From: Mucilaginibacter sp. PPCGB 2223
GTDB lineage: Bacteria > Bacteroidota > Bacteroidia > Sphingobacteriales > Sphingobacteriaceae
Assembly (NCBI RefSeq): GCF_001705515.1
Contig: NZ_MDJS01000001.1
Location: forward strand, 1,736,001 to 1,800,000
Direction of reading: 5' to 3'
DNA: 64,000 bases
Below, in pieces: positions 8,985 through 17,928 of the stretch. The position numbers and the translations under genes are program-made. Each line of letters opens with the position of its first letter. Within the stretch, counting starts at the first letter, position 1. The notes beneath the pieces were generated by a model, which was not told where the DNA came from, ran no database searches, and saw only the letters and a program-made list of their open reading frames with translations.

Positions 8985-9131
8985 ATGTTCAGTAAACTCC
9001 GGATAGTAATTTTAACAGGCTTCATTTTATGCAACCTTAACGCCTTTTCGCAAGATAAGAACTTCTACATATACATCCATAACACATTAACCAGCCAAAC
9101 ACTTAAGTTTAATCAAGAGTTTTATGAATGA
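8985..9131 (+). pseudogene. Signal-peptide stub of a sialate/acetylxylan esterase-like gene
   Basis: A 48-codon frame starting MFSKLRIVILTGFI with a signal peptide ending NAFSQ, then DKNFYIYI. Bacteroidota SASA/CE6-type esterases commonly begin their mature part with QDKNFYIFLCFGQSNMEG, so the match stops just before the catalytic GQSN block. The remaining residues (HNTLTSQTLKF onward) look like unrelated flank. The stub's TGA overlaps the start of the SGNH gene (ATGAATGA). Most likely an internal deletion removed the esterase body. Alternatively it is a short secreted or leader peptide translationally coupled to the next gene. Confidence 0.5.
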
Positions 9132-10389
9132 TCAAATCCGATACCGCAGCGCTGAAGCATACCACAACACAGGGCAACGCCGTGTCCTGACAACTGGATG
9201 CATGGTTCTCTTCCTGTTACTGACAATCACTAAGACATTTTCGCAAACACAGCAAAAAAACGAATGGATAGGCACCTGGGGTACTGCCCGGCAACTGGTC
9301 GAACCCAACAATATGCCCCCTGCTCCCGGTCTCAGTAATAATACCCTGCGTCAGGTTGTATGCGTATCGACTGGTGGTAAAAAGCTGCGCTTAAAGTTTT
9401 CGAATGAGTTTGGTAACGGTGTTCTTTCGATTAAATCTGTACAGATAGCGACTTCAAAAGGAGAATATCTTACCGATGAAAATTCCGCAAAAGCATTAAC
9501 ATTTAATGGCAATCCGGGCATCGACATCGGCCAGGGCGAAGAAATTAAATCAGACCCGATCAAATTCGAGCTTAAACCAAGAGCCGAGATCGCCATTACC
9601 ATCGTTTTCGGAACAGTGCCAACGGCGTTAACCGGCCACCCGGGTTCGCGTACCACCTCCTACCTGCTTAATGGCGAACATATTTCCGGCGATGCGGATT
9701 TTGCGACAGCTGTTAAAACAGATCATTGGTACACCATTACTGGCATCGAAGTCGAAAAGGGTACCTCAACAGCTTCTGTAGTAGTTTTTGGCGACTCTAT
9801 TACCGATGGTCGCGGTTCGGGCACAAACAAACAAAACAGGTGGCCGGATGTGCTTGCAATCAGCCTGCAGGCAAAAGGGAACAAAAAAACCGGCGTGCTG
9901 AATATGGGCATCGGCGGTAATGCAGTGCTTAAAGGCGGCCTGGGCCCTAATGGCCTTAAACGATTTGAGCACGATGTGCTGAAACAAGCCGGCGTACGCT
10001 GGCTGATCATCTTCGAAGGGGTTAACGATTTGGGTGGGACAAGGGATAGCCTGGCCGCTTTCCAGGTAGCCGACGGATTGATTGCAGCTTACGATAAAAT
10101 GATAGCCGATGCGCACGCGCAGGGCATCAAGGTTTATGGGGCCACGATCACACCTTTCGGAAAATCGTTTTATTACCGCAGCTATCGCGATTCGGCACGC
10201 AATAAAATAAACGAATGGATACGTACCAGCGGGCATTTTGATGCCGTTATTGATTTCGACAAAGTTTTAAGAGACCCGCAGGATACAGTAGCATTGCTGC
10301 CGGCAGCTCAATCCGGCGATTATCTTCACCCGAATGAAGCGGGATATAAATTATTAGGAGAGGCCGTCGACCCCGCGTTATTTAAGTAA
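9124..10389 (+). CDS. Secreted SGNH/GDSL-type esterase
   Basis: 421 residues. The long n-region carries Gln-Arg-Arg before the hydrophobic core, so the ATG at 9124 gives a better signal peptide (ending TFSQ) than the alternative ATG at 9202. An N-terminal beta-domain starts EWIGTWGTA. The SGNH domain shows block I VFGDSITDG (Ser nucleophile), block II Gly in MGIGGNAVL, block III Asn in EGVNDLGG and block V DYLHPNEAGY with Asp and His. Expected role: periplasmic or secreted carbohydrate esterase. With GH30 and GH67 next door, xylan deacetylation is the likely function (inference). It precedes the glucuronidase gene by 27-48 nt, suggesting one transcript. Confidence 0.9.
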   Translation: MNDQIRYRSAEAYHNTGQRRVLTTGCMVLFLLLTITKTFSQTQQKNEWIGTWGTARQLVEPNNMPPAPGLSNNTLRQVVCVSTGGKKLRLKFSNEFGNGVLSIKSVQIATSKGEYLTDENSAKALTFNGNPGIDIGQGEEIKSDPIKFELKPRAEIAITIVFGTVPTALTGHPGSRTTSYLLNGEHISGDADFATAVKTDHWYTITGIEVEKGTSTASVVVFGDSITDGRGSGTNKQNRWPDVLAISLQAKGNKKTGVLNMGIGGNAVLKGGLGPNGLKRFEHDVLKQAGVRWLIIFEGVNDLGGTRDSLAAFQVADGLIAAYDKMIADAHAQGIKVYGATITPFGKSFYYRSYRDSARNKINEWIRTSGHFDAVIDFDKVLRDPQDTVALLPAAQSGDYLHPNEAGYKLLGEAVDPALFK

Positions 10390-10437
10390 TATTGAACAAG
10401 TCAAACAGTTTTAGCTATGTTTCTTAACATCGTGAAT

Positions 10438-12606
10438 ATGCGTGTAAAAATCCGCCTCATATTACTCATCTTAGCCGGGATTCTTTTGGTTGGCGACATG
10501 GCCAGGGCCGAAAACGGGTATGAACTTTGGCTACGCTACGCGCCTGTCACTGATGTTGCTTTAAAGGCTCAATATCAAAAATCGGTTAAAAACATCTATT
10601 TCCCTGCAGGATCGGATCGTTTAAAGGTTGCTCATGACGAATTATACAGGGGCTTAAGCAGTATGATCGGTCTGTCGCCCGCTCAAAAAACGATATCGGA
10701 AAGCGAACTGGTTATTGCCACAATCGATAAAATAGGGAACCTGAGAAAATACGTACCCGACAGCATTCCGGCCAAGATCGGTACTGATGGCTTTTTGATC
10801 AAAACCATAACTACCTCGAAAAAAAACACTATCCTTTTAACTGCAAACTCCGACCTGGGCATTCTGTACGGCGTTTTTAACTTCCTGAAATTATTTCAGA
10901 TAAACAGTTCGCTCGCTGCGTTGAATATTGCTGAATACCCTAAAACCATGTTCCGGGTACTCGATCACTGGGATAATCCCACCCGCACTGTAGAGCGCGG
11001 CTATGCAGGTTTTTCTATCTGGAACTGGCATAAGCTTCCCGGCTATATCGATCCGAGGTATATTGATTATGCGCGTGCAAACGCATCTGTCGGTATTAAC
11101 GGCTCCGTTATTAATAATGTGAATGCCAATACGATTATGCTCACACCAGCTTACCTGGCCAAGATCAAAGCTTTGGCTGATGTATTCAGGCTTTATGGCA
11201 TCAAAATATATCTTTCGGTAAAATTCAGTAGCCCGGTAGAACTTGGGGGGCTAAAAACCGCCGACCCGCTCGATGAAGATGTTAAAGCCTGGTGGAAAGC
11301 TAAAGTTGATGAGATATACCGCTACATCCCTGATTTTGGCGGGTTCCTGGTAAAAGCAAACTCCGAAGGGCAGCCCGGCCCCCAAACCTACGGCCGCACA
11401 CATGCCGATGGCGCTAATATGCTTGGCAAGGCGCTGGCTCCGCACCACGGCATTGTCATGTGGCGGGCTTTTGTTTACGACGATAAAGTACCCGATGACC
11501 GCGCGAAACAAGCCTATAATGAGTTTAAACCTTTCGACGGCAAATTTGATGCAAACGTAATTATACAGGTAAAGAACGGAGCGATCGATTTTCAGCCCCG
11601 TGAACCTTTTCACCCTCTGTTTGGTGCACTTCCCAATACATCGGTTATGCTCGAGCTGCAGCTTACACAGGAGTATCTTGGTTTTTCGACCCACCTGGTA
11701 TATGAAGCACCTCTGTTTAAGGAATGTTTAAATGCCGATACCTATACAGCCGGACCAAACAGCACGGTTGAGCATATACTGGAGGGCCGGTATAATCCGA
11801 AATTGATTACCGGTATGGCCGGAGTTGCCAACATAGGCACCGATATCAACTGGTGCGGCCATCCTTTTGCACAGGCCAATTGGTATAGCTTTGGCCGCCT
11901 GGCCTGGAACCCGGGGTTATCGGCAACCAAAATAGCGGACGACTGGTTACGTATGACCTTTACCAATGATCATCATTTTATTGAACCGATGAAGCGCGAG
12001 ATGCTTCAATCGCGCGAAAATACCGTGAACTATATGACGCCACTTGGCTTGCATCATATTATGGGCGCAAACGGGCACTACGGCCCCGGCCCCTGGACGG
12101 ATAATACCGGCAGGGCCGACTGGACCGCTGTTTATTACCATAAAGCGGATACAAACGGCGTAGGGTTCGATCGTACCCGCACCGGAAGCAATGCCCTCGC
12201 CCAATACTCCCCCCAGGTGCAAAAATATTTTGAAGACCTGAGTACCTGCCCCGACGAATACCTTTTATGGTTCCATCACCTCAGCTGGAATTATCGTATG
12301 CGATCGGGTAAAACACTTTGGGACGAAATGGTGGAACATTATTATCGCGGCGCCGACTCGGTAAAGCACATGCAGCTGGTATGGAATTTGATGGAAAAGT
12401 ATATAGACCACGATCGTTTTACCCAGGTTAAGGAATTGATGGCCATACAGCACGACGAAGCTATATGGTGGCGCGATGCCTGTGTATTGTATTTTCAAAC
12501 TTTTTCGCGGAAACCTATCCCCGACAATTTCGAAAAACCGCTGCACAATCTGGCGTACTATCGTAGTTTAAGAATTCCCAATATACCGGGCCAGGGAATA
12601 AATTAG
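10438..12606 (+). CDS. Alpha-glucuronidase, GH67
   Basis: 722 residues from the ATG at 10438 (an in-frame ATG at 10417 would add seven residues); the signal peptide runs MRVKIRLILLILAG to about MARA. The mature protein begins ENGYELWLRYAPV, the hallmark of GH67. Likely catalytic residues are Glu310 (NSEGQPGP), Asp384 (IDFQPREP) and Glu412 (TQEYL); their spacing of 74 and 28 matches that of Cellvibrio GlcA67A (Glu292, Asp365, Glu393). It removes 4-O-methyl-glucuronic acid from the non-reducing end of xylooligosaccharides, the product type GH30 enzymes leave after trimming. Full length and all motifs intact. The pterin dehydratase gene follows after 26 nt. Confidence 0.96.
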   Translation: MRVKIRLILLILAGILLVGDMARAENGYELWLRYAPVTDVALKAQYQKSVKNIYFPAGSDRLKVAHDELYRGLSSMIGLSPAQKTISESELVIATIDKIGNLRKYVPDSIPAKIGTDGFLIKTITTSKKNTILLTANSDLGILYGVFNFLKLFQINSSLAALNIAEYPKTMFRVLDHWDNPTRTVERGYAGFSIWNWHKLPGYIDPRYIDYARANASVGINGSVINNVNANTIMLTPAYLAKIKALADVFRLYGIKIYLSVKFSSPVELGGLKTADPLDEDVKAWWKAKVDEIYRYIPDFGGFLVKANSEGQPGPQTYGRTHADGANMLGKALAPHHGIVMWRAFVYDDKVPDDRAKQAYNEFKPFDGKFDANVIIQVKNGAIDFQPREPFHPLFGALPNTSVMLELQLTQEYLGFSTHLVYEAPLFKECLNADTYTAGPNSTVEHILEGRYNPKLITGMAGVANIGTDINWCGHPFAQANWYSFGRLAWNPGLSATKIADDWLRMTFTNDHHFIEPMKREMLQSRENTVNYMTPLGLHHIMGANGHYGPGPWTDNTGRADWTAVYYHKADTNGVGFDRTRTGSNALAQYSPQVQKYFEDLSTCPDEYLLWFHHLSWNYRMRSGKTLWDEMVEHYYRGADSVKHMQLVWNLMEKYIDHDRFTQVKELMAIQHDEAIWWRDACVLYFQTFSRKPIPDNFEKPLHNLAYYRSLRIPNIPGQGIN

Positions 12607-12632
12607 TATATTCTATAATAAATCAGTTAACC

Positions 12633-12869
12633 ATGTGGCGCGAAGAAGATAACAAACTACACCGCTCCTTCATTTTTAAGGATTTTACGGCGGCATTTGC
12701 TTTCATGACCAAAGTTGCTGCTATTGCCGAAAAGCAAAACCACCACCCTACCTGGACCAACACCTACAACAAGGTCGATATCTGGCTAAACACCCATGAT
12801 GCCGGGGATATCGTCACCGCAAAAGACCGTGAACTGGCCGCTGCTATCGATAAGGTTGCCACCTCATGA
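12633..12869 (+). CDS. 4a-hydroxytetrahydrobiopterin dehydratase (PCD/DCoH)
   Basis: 78 residues, slightly shorter than typical (about 95-110) at the N-terminus. The active-site stretch AEKQNHHPTWTNTYNKVDI followed by WLNTHDAGDIVTAKD is diagnostic. It dehydrates the carbinolamine formed from tetrahydropterin during aromatic amino acid hydroxylation. It lies 26 nt after the GH67 gene on the same strand but has no obvious link to xylan use; cotranscription may be incidental. Confidence 0.93.
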   Translation: MWREEDNKLHRSFIFKDFTAAFAFMTKVAAIAEKQNHHPTWTNTYNKVDIWLNTHDAGDIVTAKDRELAAAIDKVATS

Positions 12870-12896
12870 TCATACTTTTGGATGTTTAAATGAGGA

Positions 12897-13586
12897 TTAT
12901 TCGAGATAATAATGTTTTATACGCCTCAGTTCATCATCTAACTCATATACCAAAGGTATCCCGGTAGGTATCTCTAAACCGGTTACTTCTTCGTCTGTCA
13001 GGTTATCAATGTATTTGATCAGTGCGCGTAAGCTGTTTCCGTGCGCCGAAATGATCACTTTTTGATTCTTACGCATTTCGGGCACAACACTTTCCTGCCA
13101 AAAAGGTAAAACCCTGTCCATAGTCTCGCTCAGGTTCTCAGTCAATGGCAATTCGCGCTCGGTTAATTGCCTGTAACGGATATCATGGCCCGGATAACGT
13201 TCATCATCTTTAGTGATAGCGGGTGGATGTTCGTTAGGGTCGCGGCGCCATCTCTGTACCTGTTCCGGTCCGTACTTTGCCATGGTCTCATCTTTATTCA
13301 AACCCTGCAAGGCGCCGTAAAAGCGCTCGTTCATCCGCCACGACTTTTGCACGGGTATCCACAAGTGGTCGAGCTCTTCCAAAACAATATGTAATGTTTT
13401 AATGGCCCGTTTTAATACCGAAGTAAAACCAGCATCGAAATTATAGCCGTATTTGTTGAGTAGCTGGCCTGCCCTCTTTGCCTGCAGGTATCCAGCATCA
13501 CTCAGGTCGACATCCGTCCAGCCGGTAAAACGGTTTTCCTGGTTATAAACGCTCTCGCCGTGGCGCAGCAGCACTAATTTTTGCAT
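12897..13586 (-). CDS. gpmA: 2,3-bisphosphoglycerate-dependent phosphoglycerate mutase
   Basis: 229 residues, the usual length. Contains the phosphohistidine motif [18 protein letters not shown], the [13 protein letters not shown] segment and [13 protein letters not shown] with the second catalytic His. It interconverts 3- and 2-phosphoglycerate in glycolysis and gluconeogenesis. It converges on the pterin dehydratase gene and is divergent from the acetate transporter gene, with a palindrome between the two. Confidence 0.97.
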   Translation of the reverse strand: MQKLVLLRHGESVYNQENRFTGWTDVDLSDAGYLQAKRAGQLLNKYGYNFDAGFTSVLKRAIKTLHIVLEELDHLWIPVQKSWRMNERFYGALQGLNKDETMAKYGPEQVQRWRRDPNEHPPAITKDDERYPGHDIRYRQLTERELPLTENLSETMDRVLPFWQESVVPEMRKNQKVIISAHGNSLRALIKYIDNLTDEEVTGLEIPTGIPLVYELDDELRRIKHYYLE

Positions 13587-13638
13587 ATGGTAACTTACTT
13601 GTTGCCCAGAGGTTTTTTTATTTGATATTGTTCTAAAA

Positions 13639-13656
13639 ACATCTATTTTTAGATGT
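13639..13656. promoter_or_regulatory. Palindrome ACATCTA/TAGATGT in gpmA-satP gap
   Basis: Perfect 7-bp arms (13639-13645 and 13650-13656) with a TTTT spacer, halfway between the divergent gpmA and acetate transporter genes. The size and position suit a homodimeric repressor or activator site for one or both genes. No T-run or strong stem GC content, so a terminator is unlikely. Confidence 0.4.
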
Positions 13657-13718
13657 AATAATTACAGTTAACCAATTTTGTAATTACCTGAAATCATTTA
13701 ACCAAACCTATAAAAATT

Positions 13719-14303
13719 ATGGCAGAAACATCTATTATCTCTTTAAAAGAGAACACCGCCAACCCGGCCCCGCTTGGCCTGCTGGCTTTCGGCATGACCA
13801 CTGTTCTACTCAACTTTAAAAATGCGGGACTTATTGAAATGAGCCCGATGATTTTGGGTATGGGTATTTTTTATGGTGGCCTGGCACAGGTAATTGCCGG
13901 TATTATCGAAGCGAAAAAGAATAACACTTTCGGATTAACCGCTTTTACCAGCTACGGCTTTTTCTGGCTTACCCTGGTAGCATTAATACTGATACCAAAA
14001 TTTGGCTGGATGCCCGCCCCTACCGATGCTTCGATGGCGGCATATTTAGGTATGTGGGGTGTATTTACCCTCTTGCTGTTTTTCGGCACATTAAAGCTTA
14101 ACCGCGCATTGCAACTGGTTTTTGGCACGTTAACTATCCTGTTCTTTTTATTAGCTGCAGAGCATGCAGGCTGCGAAGGCCTGGGCCACTTTGCCGGTTA
14201 CGAAGGCATACTTTGCGGCCTGCTGGCTATTTATACCGGCATTGCACAGGTATTAAACGAACTTTACGGCCGGGTTGTACTACCTATCGGACCGGTTAGT
14301 TAA
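13719..14303 (+). CDS. Acetate/succinate uptake transporter, GPR1/FUN34/YaaH family
   Basis: 194 residues with six hydrophobic segments. The family signature [14 protein letters not shown] sits at the N-terminus (about 15-28). Like SatP (YaaH), it should move acetate, perhaps with succinate, across the inner membrane. Acetate from acetylxylan or from ethanolamine breakdown could be its substrate, but that link is only positional. Followed by a strong terminator. Confidence 0.92.
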   Translation: MAETSIISLKENTANPAPLGLLAFGMTTVLLNFKNAGLIEMSPMILGMGIFYGGLAQVIAGIIEAKKNNTFGLTAFTSYGFFWLTLVALILIPKFGWMPAPTDASMAAYLGMWGVFTLLLFFGTLKLNRALQLVFGTLTILFFLLAAEHAGCEGLGHFAGYEGILCGLLAIYTGIAQVLNELYGRVVLPIGPVS

Positions 14304-14335
14304 CAAAAGTTAAACATCTCTTTGATAAAATATTG

Positions 14336-14361
14336 CCCGCGGTAGTGCCGCGGGTTTTTTA
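14336..14361 (+). terminator. Rho-independent terminator after acetate transporter
   Basis: 7-bp GC-rich stem CCCGCGG/CCGCGGG with a 5-nt loop and TTTTTT, starting 33 nt past the stop codon. Confidence 0.92.
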
Positions 14362-14468
14362 TTTGAGGCTATTGTTATCTATGAGCCCTGAGGCCTCATA
14401 GGATATTTGTTATTTATTGTTTTAAGATAATAAACATTCATAAATTAGCTCTGTACAAACCTACACTT

Positions 14469-15020
14469 ATGGCTAATTTTTCGATCTCATTCAACTTAAC
14501 TATGGGCGCCGAGGGCGGCTATGCCAATAACCCTGCCGATAGTGGCGGACAAACCTACCGCGGCGTTGCACGCAATTACAACCCTAACTGGAGCGGGTGG
14601 GCAATTGTCGATAGTATCCTGGCTACCAATCCGCCAAATATCAATGCTGCTTTAGGTGCAAACGCACAACTGCAAACCGATATACAGCAATTTTATCTTA
14701 CCAATTACTGGAATGTAAACAGCACCGGCTCGATCAACGATCAGCAGATAGCGAACCAGGTGTTCGATACTTCGGTGAATATGGGTGTAGGCCGCGGCGC
14801 ACAGTTTCTGCAGCAAGCTGCCGGGGTAACTGTCGATCGCATTATCGGGCCACAAACGCTGGCCGCTGTAAATGCCGCCAATCCCGAAACTTTGTACAAC
14901 GCCTTTATTGCTTTGCGTAAGCAATTTTATCAGAATATCATAGCCAACAACCCATCGCAGGCACAGTTTAAAAACAGCTGGTTCAGCCGGTTATGGCCTT
15001 ATGTGCCGGGCAAATACTGA
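14469..15020 (+). CDS. GH108-type N-acetylmuramidase
   Basis: 183 residues. The N-terminal motif GAEGGYANNPADSGGQTYRGV contains the catalytic Glu15 of the GH108 lysozyme family; the C-terminal half (VDRIIGPQTLAAVNAANP) matches the associated peptidoglycan-binding-like part. It should cut the glycan chain of murein. There is no signal peptide, and no holin, spanin or phage structural gene nearby, so its route to the wall is unclear. It may be a domesticated phage endolysin. The next gene converges with no spacing. Confidence 0.9.
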   Translation: MANFSISFNLTMGAEGGYANNPADSGGQTYRGVARNYNPNWSGWAIVDSILATNPPNINAALGANAQLQTDIQQFYLTNYWNVNSTGSINDQQIANQVFDTSVNMGVGRGAQFLQQAAGVTVDRIIGPQTLAAVNAANPETLYNAFIALRKQFYQNIIANNPSQAQFKNSWFSRLWPYVPGKY

Positions 15021-15410
15021 TCAAGCCAAAGCAATACATTCAACCGAGACCAATATCCCACCCGGAAAAGGCATGACCTGTGGGGCACTGCGGGCAGGCG
15101 GATTGGTTGGAAAAAATTCGGCGTAAACCTTGTTGAGGCCGGCGAAAGTTGGGTCGGCCCCAGATACCATCCACACCACCACCTTAACTATTTTATCAAC
15201 ATCGCTGTTAAGCTCGTTCAATATAGTTTTGATGTTGGTGAAAGCCTGGCGTATCTGTTCCTCAAAATTATCGCTGATCAGTTTGCCGGTTTGCGGGTCG
15301 AGCCCCGCCATTCCGGAAACGTAAATGGTACCTTGGGCTACGGCTGCCTGGGGTATAAAAGTGTTTAAGCGGGGTACCCCTGTGCTGTTAAAACTGGTAA
15401 AATGGCTCAT
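15021..15410 (-). CDS. RidA/YjgF family protein
   Basis: 129 residues, full length. Typical segments: GTIYVSGMAGLDPQTGKL, Q.RQAFTNIKTIL, the ligand-binding Arg in NPPARSAPQV and the C-terminal VSVECIALA with conserved Glu. RidA members hydrolyse reactive enamine/imine intermediates such as 2-aminoacrylate from PLP enzymes. The true substrate of this copy is unknown. Its stop abuts the muramidase stop with zero spacing. Confidence 0.92.
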   Translation of the reverse strand: MSHFTSFNSTGVPRLNTFIPQAAVAQGTIYVSGMAGLDPQTGKLISDNFEEQIRQAFTNIKTILNELNSDVDKIVKVVVWMVSGADPTFAGLNKVYAEFFPTNPPARSAPQVMPFPGGILVSVECIALA

Positions 15411-15455
15411 TGCGTATCTGATTTAGATACAGCAAGATACTTAAATACCGGCAAA

Positions 15456-15490
15456 TAAAAAAAGCCACCCGTATAAATCCGGATGGCTTT
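15456..15490 (-). terminator. Terminator after OmpA-family gene
   Basis: Minus strand: AAAGCCA...TGGCTTT stem (15461-15467/15484-15490, further pairs CC/GG inside) followed by a T-run (TTTTTAT). It lies 24 nt past the OmpA-family stop codon. Confidence 0.85.
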
Positions 15491-15513
15491 CATCAATAGT
15501 TAATATCTGATAT

Positions 15514-16905
15514 TTAATACAAAGTAAACTCGACCCTGCGGTTTTTCTGACGGCCCGCAGCGGTTTTGTTGGTAGCTATAGGCTGTGTTTCGCCATATCC
15601 GGTAGCTTCAATACGCGATGGGTTTGCGCCTTTACCCACCAGGTAATTTTTGATCGATTCGGCGCGGTCTTTTGATAAACGCATGTTAAACTCGGGCGAA
15701 CCTGTATTATCGGTATGGCCGGCCAGTTTCAGGCTGAAGTTTTTATCAACCAGTAAGCGGGCAACCTTGTCTAAACTTGGGAACGAGTGTGGGCGGATGG
15801 TTGCTTTGCCCAGGTCGAACTCGAGGTTAGCAATCGCATCTTTAACGACTTTCTTATCTTCTTCGGTTATATAAACCTTAGTTTCGGTTGGTGCTTTGGC
15901 AACCGGCAGCGGGCAACCAGAGCCATCAACTTTTGTCCCGGCGGGAGTATTGGGACATTTATCAAACAAATCCGGAACGCCATCGCCATCGCTGTCCTGG
16001 GTTAATTTAGCCAGGTTTGCATTGGTAGCGGCCAGATTGTTGTTAGTGGCATTTAAATCAGCACGTAAACGATCGTTTTCTGCTTTTTGGGCATCTAATT
16101 CGGTTTGCAAGGTTTGTGCCTTGGTCATGTACTCATAACGCATAGACGATACAGGATTATGCGTAGCCAGCTGGGGCTTTCCTTTGCCACCGAATGCAAA
16201 CTCCAGACCTGCATGGGCATAAGCAAATTTATCATTGTTGTAACCATAAGCGTAACCGTCAACAAAATCCGAATTCACAAAATTCATCTGGTATCCCAGG
16301 TCGAGGTTCACATCTTTTGCAATATCAAACTTTAAACCCACGCCTACCGGGATAAAAAACTCGGTAAAATCAGTTGCACTTGTTGCCAATGGCACTCTGC
16401 TGCCGGTACCGCTGTACAATTTAGGAGTAAATGCCATATAACCGCCGCCCAAAGTAAGGTAAGGCTGTATTGCGCCTTGATTATGCCGCCAGTTAATATT
16501 AGCCAGTGTAATATTGGCAGCCAGGGCTGCCGTCCAGTTTAACTGGGTGCTGTAGCTTGCATAAGGCTGTACATTGGTTGTGGTCGGCGATCCGTTACCG
16601 GCTATCTGACCTCCAAAATACTCTGCTTCTAATCCAAACGAGGGCAATATTTGTTTTTTAACATAAGCTCCGTAGCCCAACTGGGTCTCGCGCCCCTTAA
16701 AATCCTGCTTGCCGCCTATAAAAGTGTAAGGAGTGATCATCCCGGCATGTATACCGAACGACCAGGTTTTAAAAGCGCTTCCCGACGAAAAGGGTTGTAC
16801 ATAATTATTTGTGAGCGGGGTGTCGATGGTTTGCGCGAGCACCGTACTGCCGAGCATTAGCCCCGACAGTAATAATGTAGTAGTTTTTAAGTTGAATTTC
16901 ATCAT
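15514..16905 (-). CDS. OmpA-family outer membrane protein
   Basis: 463 residues. Signal peptide ends TVLAQ. Residues about 30-235 form an eight-stranded-barrel-type domain (paired YGAY, FGLEAEYFGG, LDLGYQMNF strands). A coiled segment (AQKAENDRLRADL) leads to a calcium-binding TSP3-like repeat DSDGDGVPDLFDKCP, then a C-terminal OmpA domain with LAGHTDNTGSPEFNMRLS and GRQKNRRVEF, which binds peptidoglycan. Role: linking the outer membrane to the cell wall. A TAAATTTG box at 17141-17148 on the minus strand, 240 nt upstream, may be its promoter; otherwise the 16906-17163 gap shows nothing. Confidence 0.95.
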   Translation of the reverse strand: MMKFNLKTTTLLLSGLMLGSTVLAQTIDTPLTNNYVQPFSSGSAFKTWSFGIHAGMITPYTFIGGKQDFKGRETQLGYGAYVKKQILPSFGLEAEYFGGQIAGNGSPTTTNVQPYASYSTQLNWTAALAANITLANINWRHNQGAIQPYLTLGGGYMAFTPKLYSGTGSRVPLATSATDFTEFFIPVGVGLKFDIAKDVNLDLGYQMNFVNSDFVDGYAYGYNNDKFAYAHAGLEFAFGGKGKPQLATHNPVSSMRYEYMTKAQTLQTELDAQKAENDRLRADLNATNNNLAATNANLAKLTQDSDGDGVPDLFDKCPNTPAGTKVDGSGCPLPVAKAPTETKVYITEEDKKVVKDAIANLEFDLGKATIRPHSFPSLDKVARLLVDKNFSLKLAGHTDNTGSPEFNMRLSKDRAESIKNYLVGKGANPSRIEATGYGETQPIATNKTAAGRQKNRRVEFTLY

Positions 16906-17163
16906 TGTTGTTTTTTATTGGTTTACTTCAAAAGGGTAAACGTTAGTTAGCAAATCAATAGTAATGCCATGTGATTATATGTATCAGTTGTGTGGCCGCT
17001 AAATAATAGTTATTGAAATAGTTAAAGAGGGTAACAGCATGGTTAAGTATATGTTATCGGAGTATACCACCTGTTTGATTAGAGTCCACCGACGGATATG
17101 TCATCAAGTTGTTGATCTTAAATCTGTACTAAATTACATACAAATTTATGATAATATAAAGAT

Positions 17164-17928
17164 TTAACTACTTAATAACCCATGACGATCTTTCAACTCA
17201 ACTCCGCTAAGTTTCCTTTTCAGCGATTCACTGATCAGGTAAAACAGTTTATCGGCTGCGGGCCGGATATCGAGGCCATCGGGCCGGATATTGGATATGC
17301 AATTACGGGATTCATCAGTAAGGCCAACCCGCGGTTTGTAGGTCAGATACGCGCTCATGCTATCGGGCGCTGTCAGGCCGGGGCGTTCGCCTACCAATAT
17401 TACCGAAAGTTCGGCGTCAAAATATTGCCCTATCTCGTCGGCTATGGCCACTCTGCCCTGCTCAGCCAGGCTGATATTGAGCGTTCCTGTATTTGCAGCC
17501 ACGAGCTTCGGAATGAGCAATCGCAGCAATTCGACAGCATATTGATTTACGGCCGCCGCCGATAAGCCATCGGCAATAACCAACGAAATGGTAACGGGCA
17601 CCTGATCGCGAAGGGCCTCAACGGAAGTTTCATCCAGCCTCCGGCCGTAATCAGGTCGTGTAAGATATTTTTCGCGGTTGATGGCCCGGCTGTGCAGTTG
17701 GTACACAGGCAGGTTAAATTCTTCCAGTGCATCACTTAGCGCATCAATATCCAGTTTCGAATAAACTGCGTCGCGGGCATGGGCATGGGCCAGTTTAAAA
17801 TTGAGCATCTGCCGCAGCGGGATACTGCTCCCTACCCGGCCAATGGCAATACGGGCAGCGGTAAAGTTTTTGAGCGATACCCAGGGATCGCCCTGCAACT
17901 GATCTGCTTTTTCGGGTTTATCGCTCAT
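17164..17928 (-). CDS. eutC: Ethanolamine ammonia-lyase small subunit
   Basis: 254 residues. Family segments LKNFTAARIAIGRVGSSI, FKLAHAHARDAV, LTRPDYGRRL and VIADGLSAAAVN are all present. With EutB it forms the adenosylcobalamin-dependent enzyme that splits ethanolamine into acetaldehyde and ammonia. Its start overlaps the end of eutB by 11 nt, so translation is coupled. No targeting peptide for a microcompartment is obvious; the N-terminus (MSDKPEKADQLQGDPW) is short and hydrophilic. Confidence 0.96.
   Translation of the reverse strand: MSDKPEKADQLQGDPWVSLKNFTAARIAIGRVGSSIPLRQMLNFKLAHAHARDAVYSKLDIDALSDALEEFNLPVYQLHSRAINREKYLTRPDYGRRLDETSVEALRDQVPVTISLVIADGLSAAAVNQYAVELLRLLIPKLVAANTGTLNISLAEQGRVAIADEIGQYFDAELSVILVGERPGLTAPDSMSAYLTYKPRVGLTDESRNCISNIRPDGLDIRPAADKLFYLISESLKRKLSGVELKDRHGLLSS

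Noticed and set aside
9766..10236. 156-codon minus-strand ORF inside the SGNH gene
   Set aside because: Antisense shadow of a well-supported gene with intact catalytic motifs.
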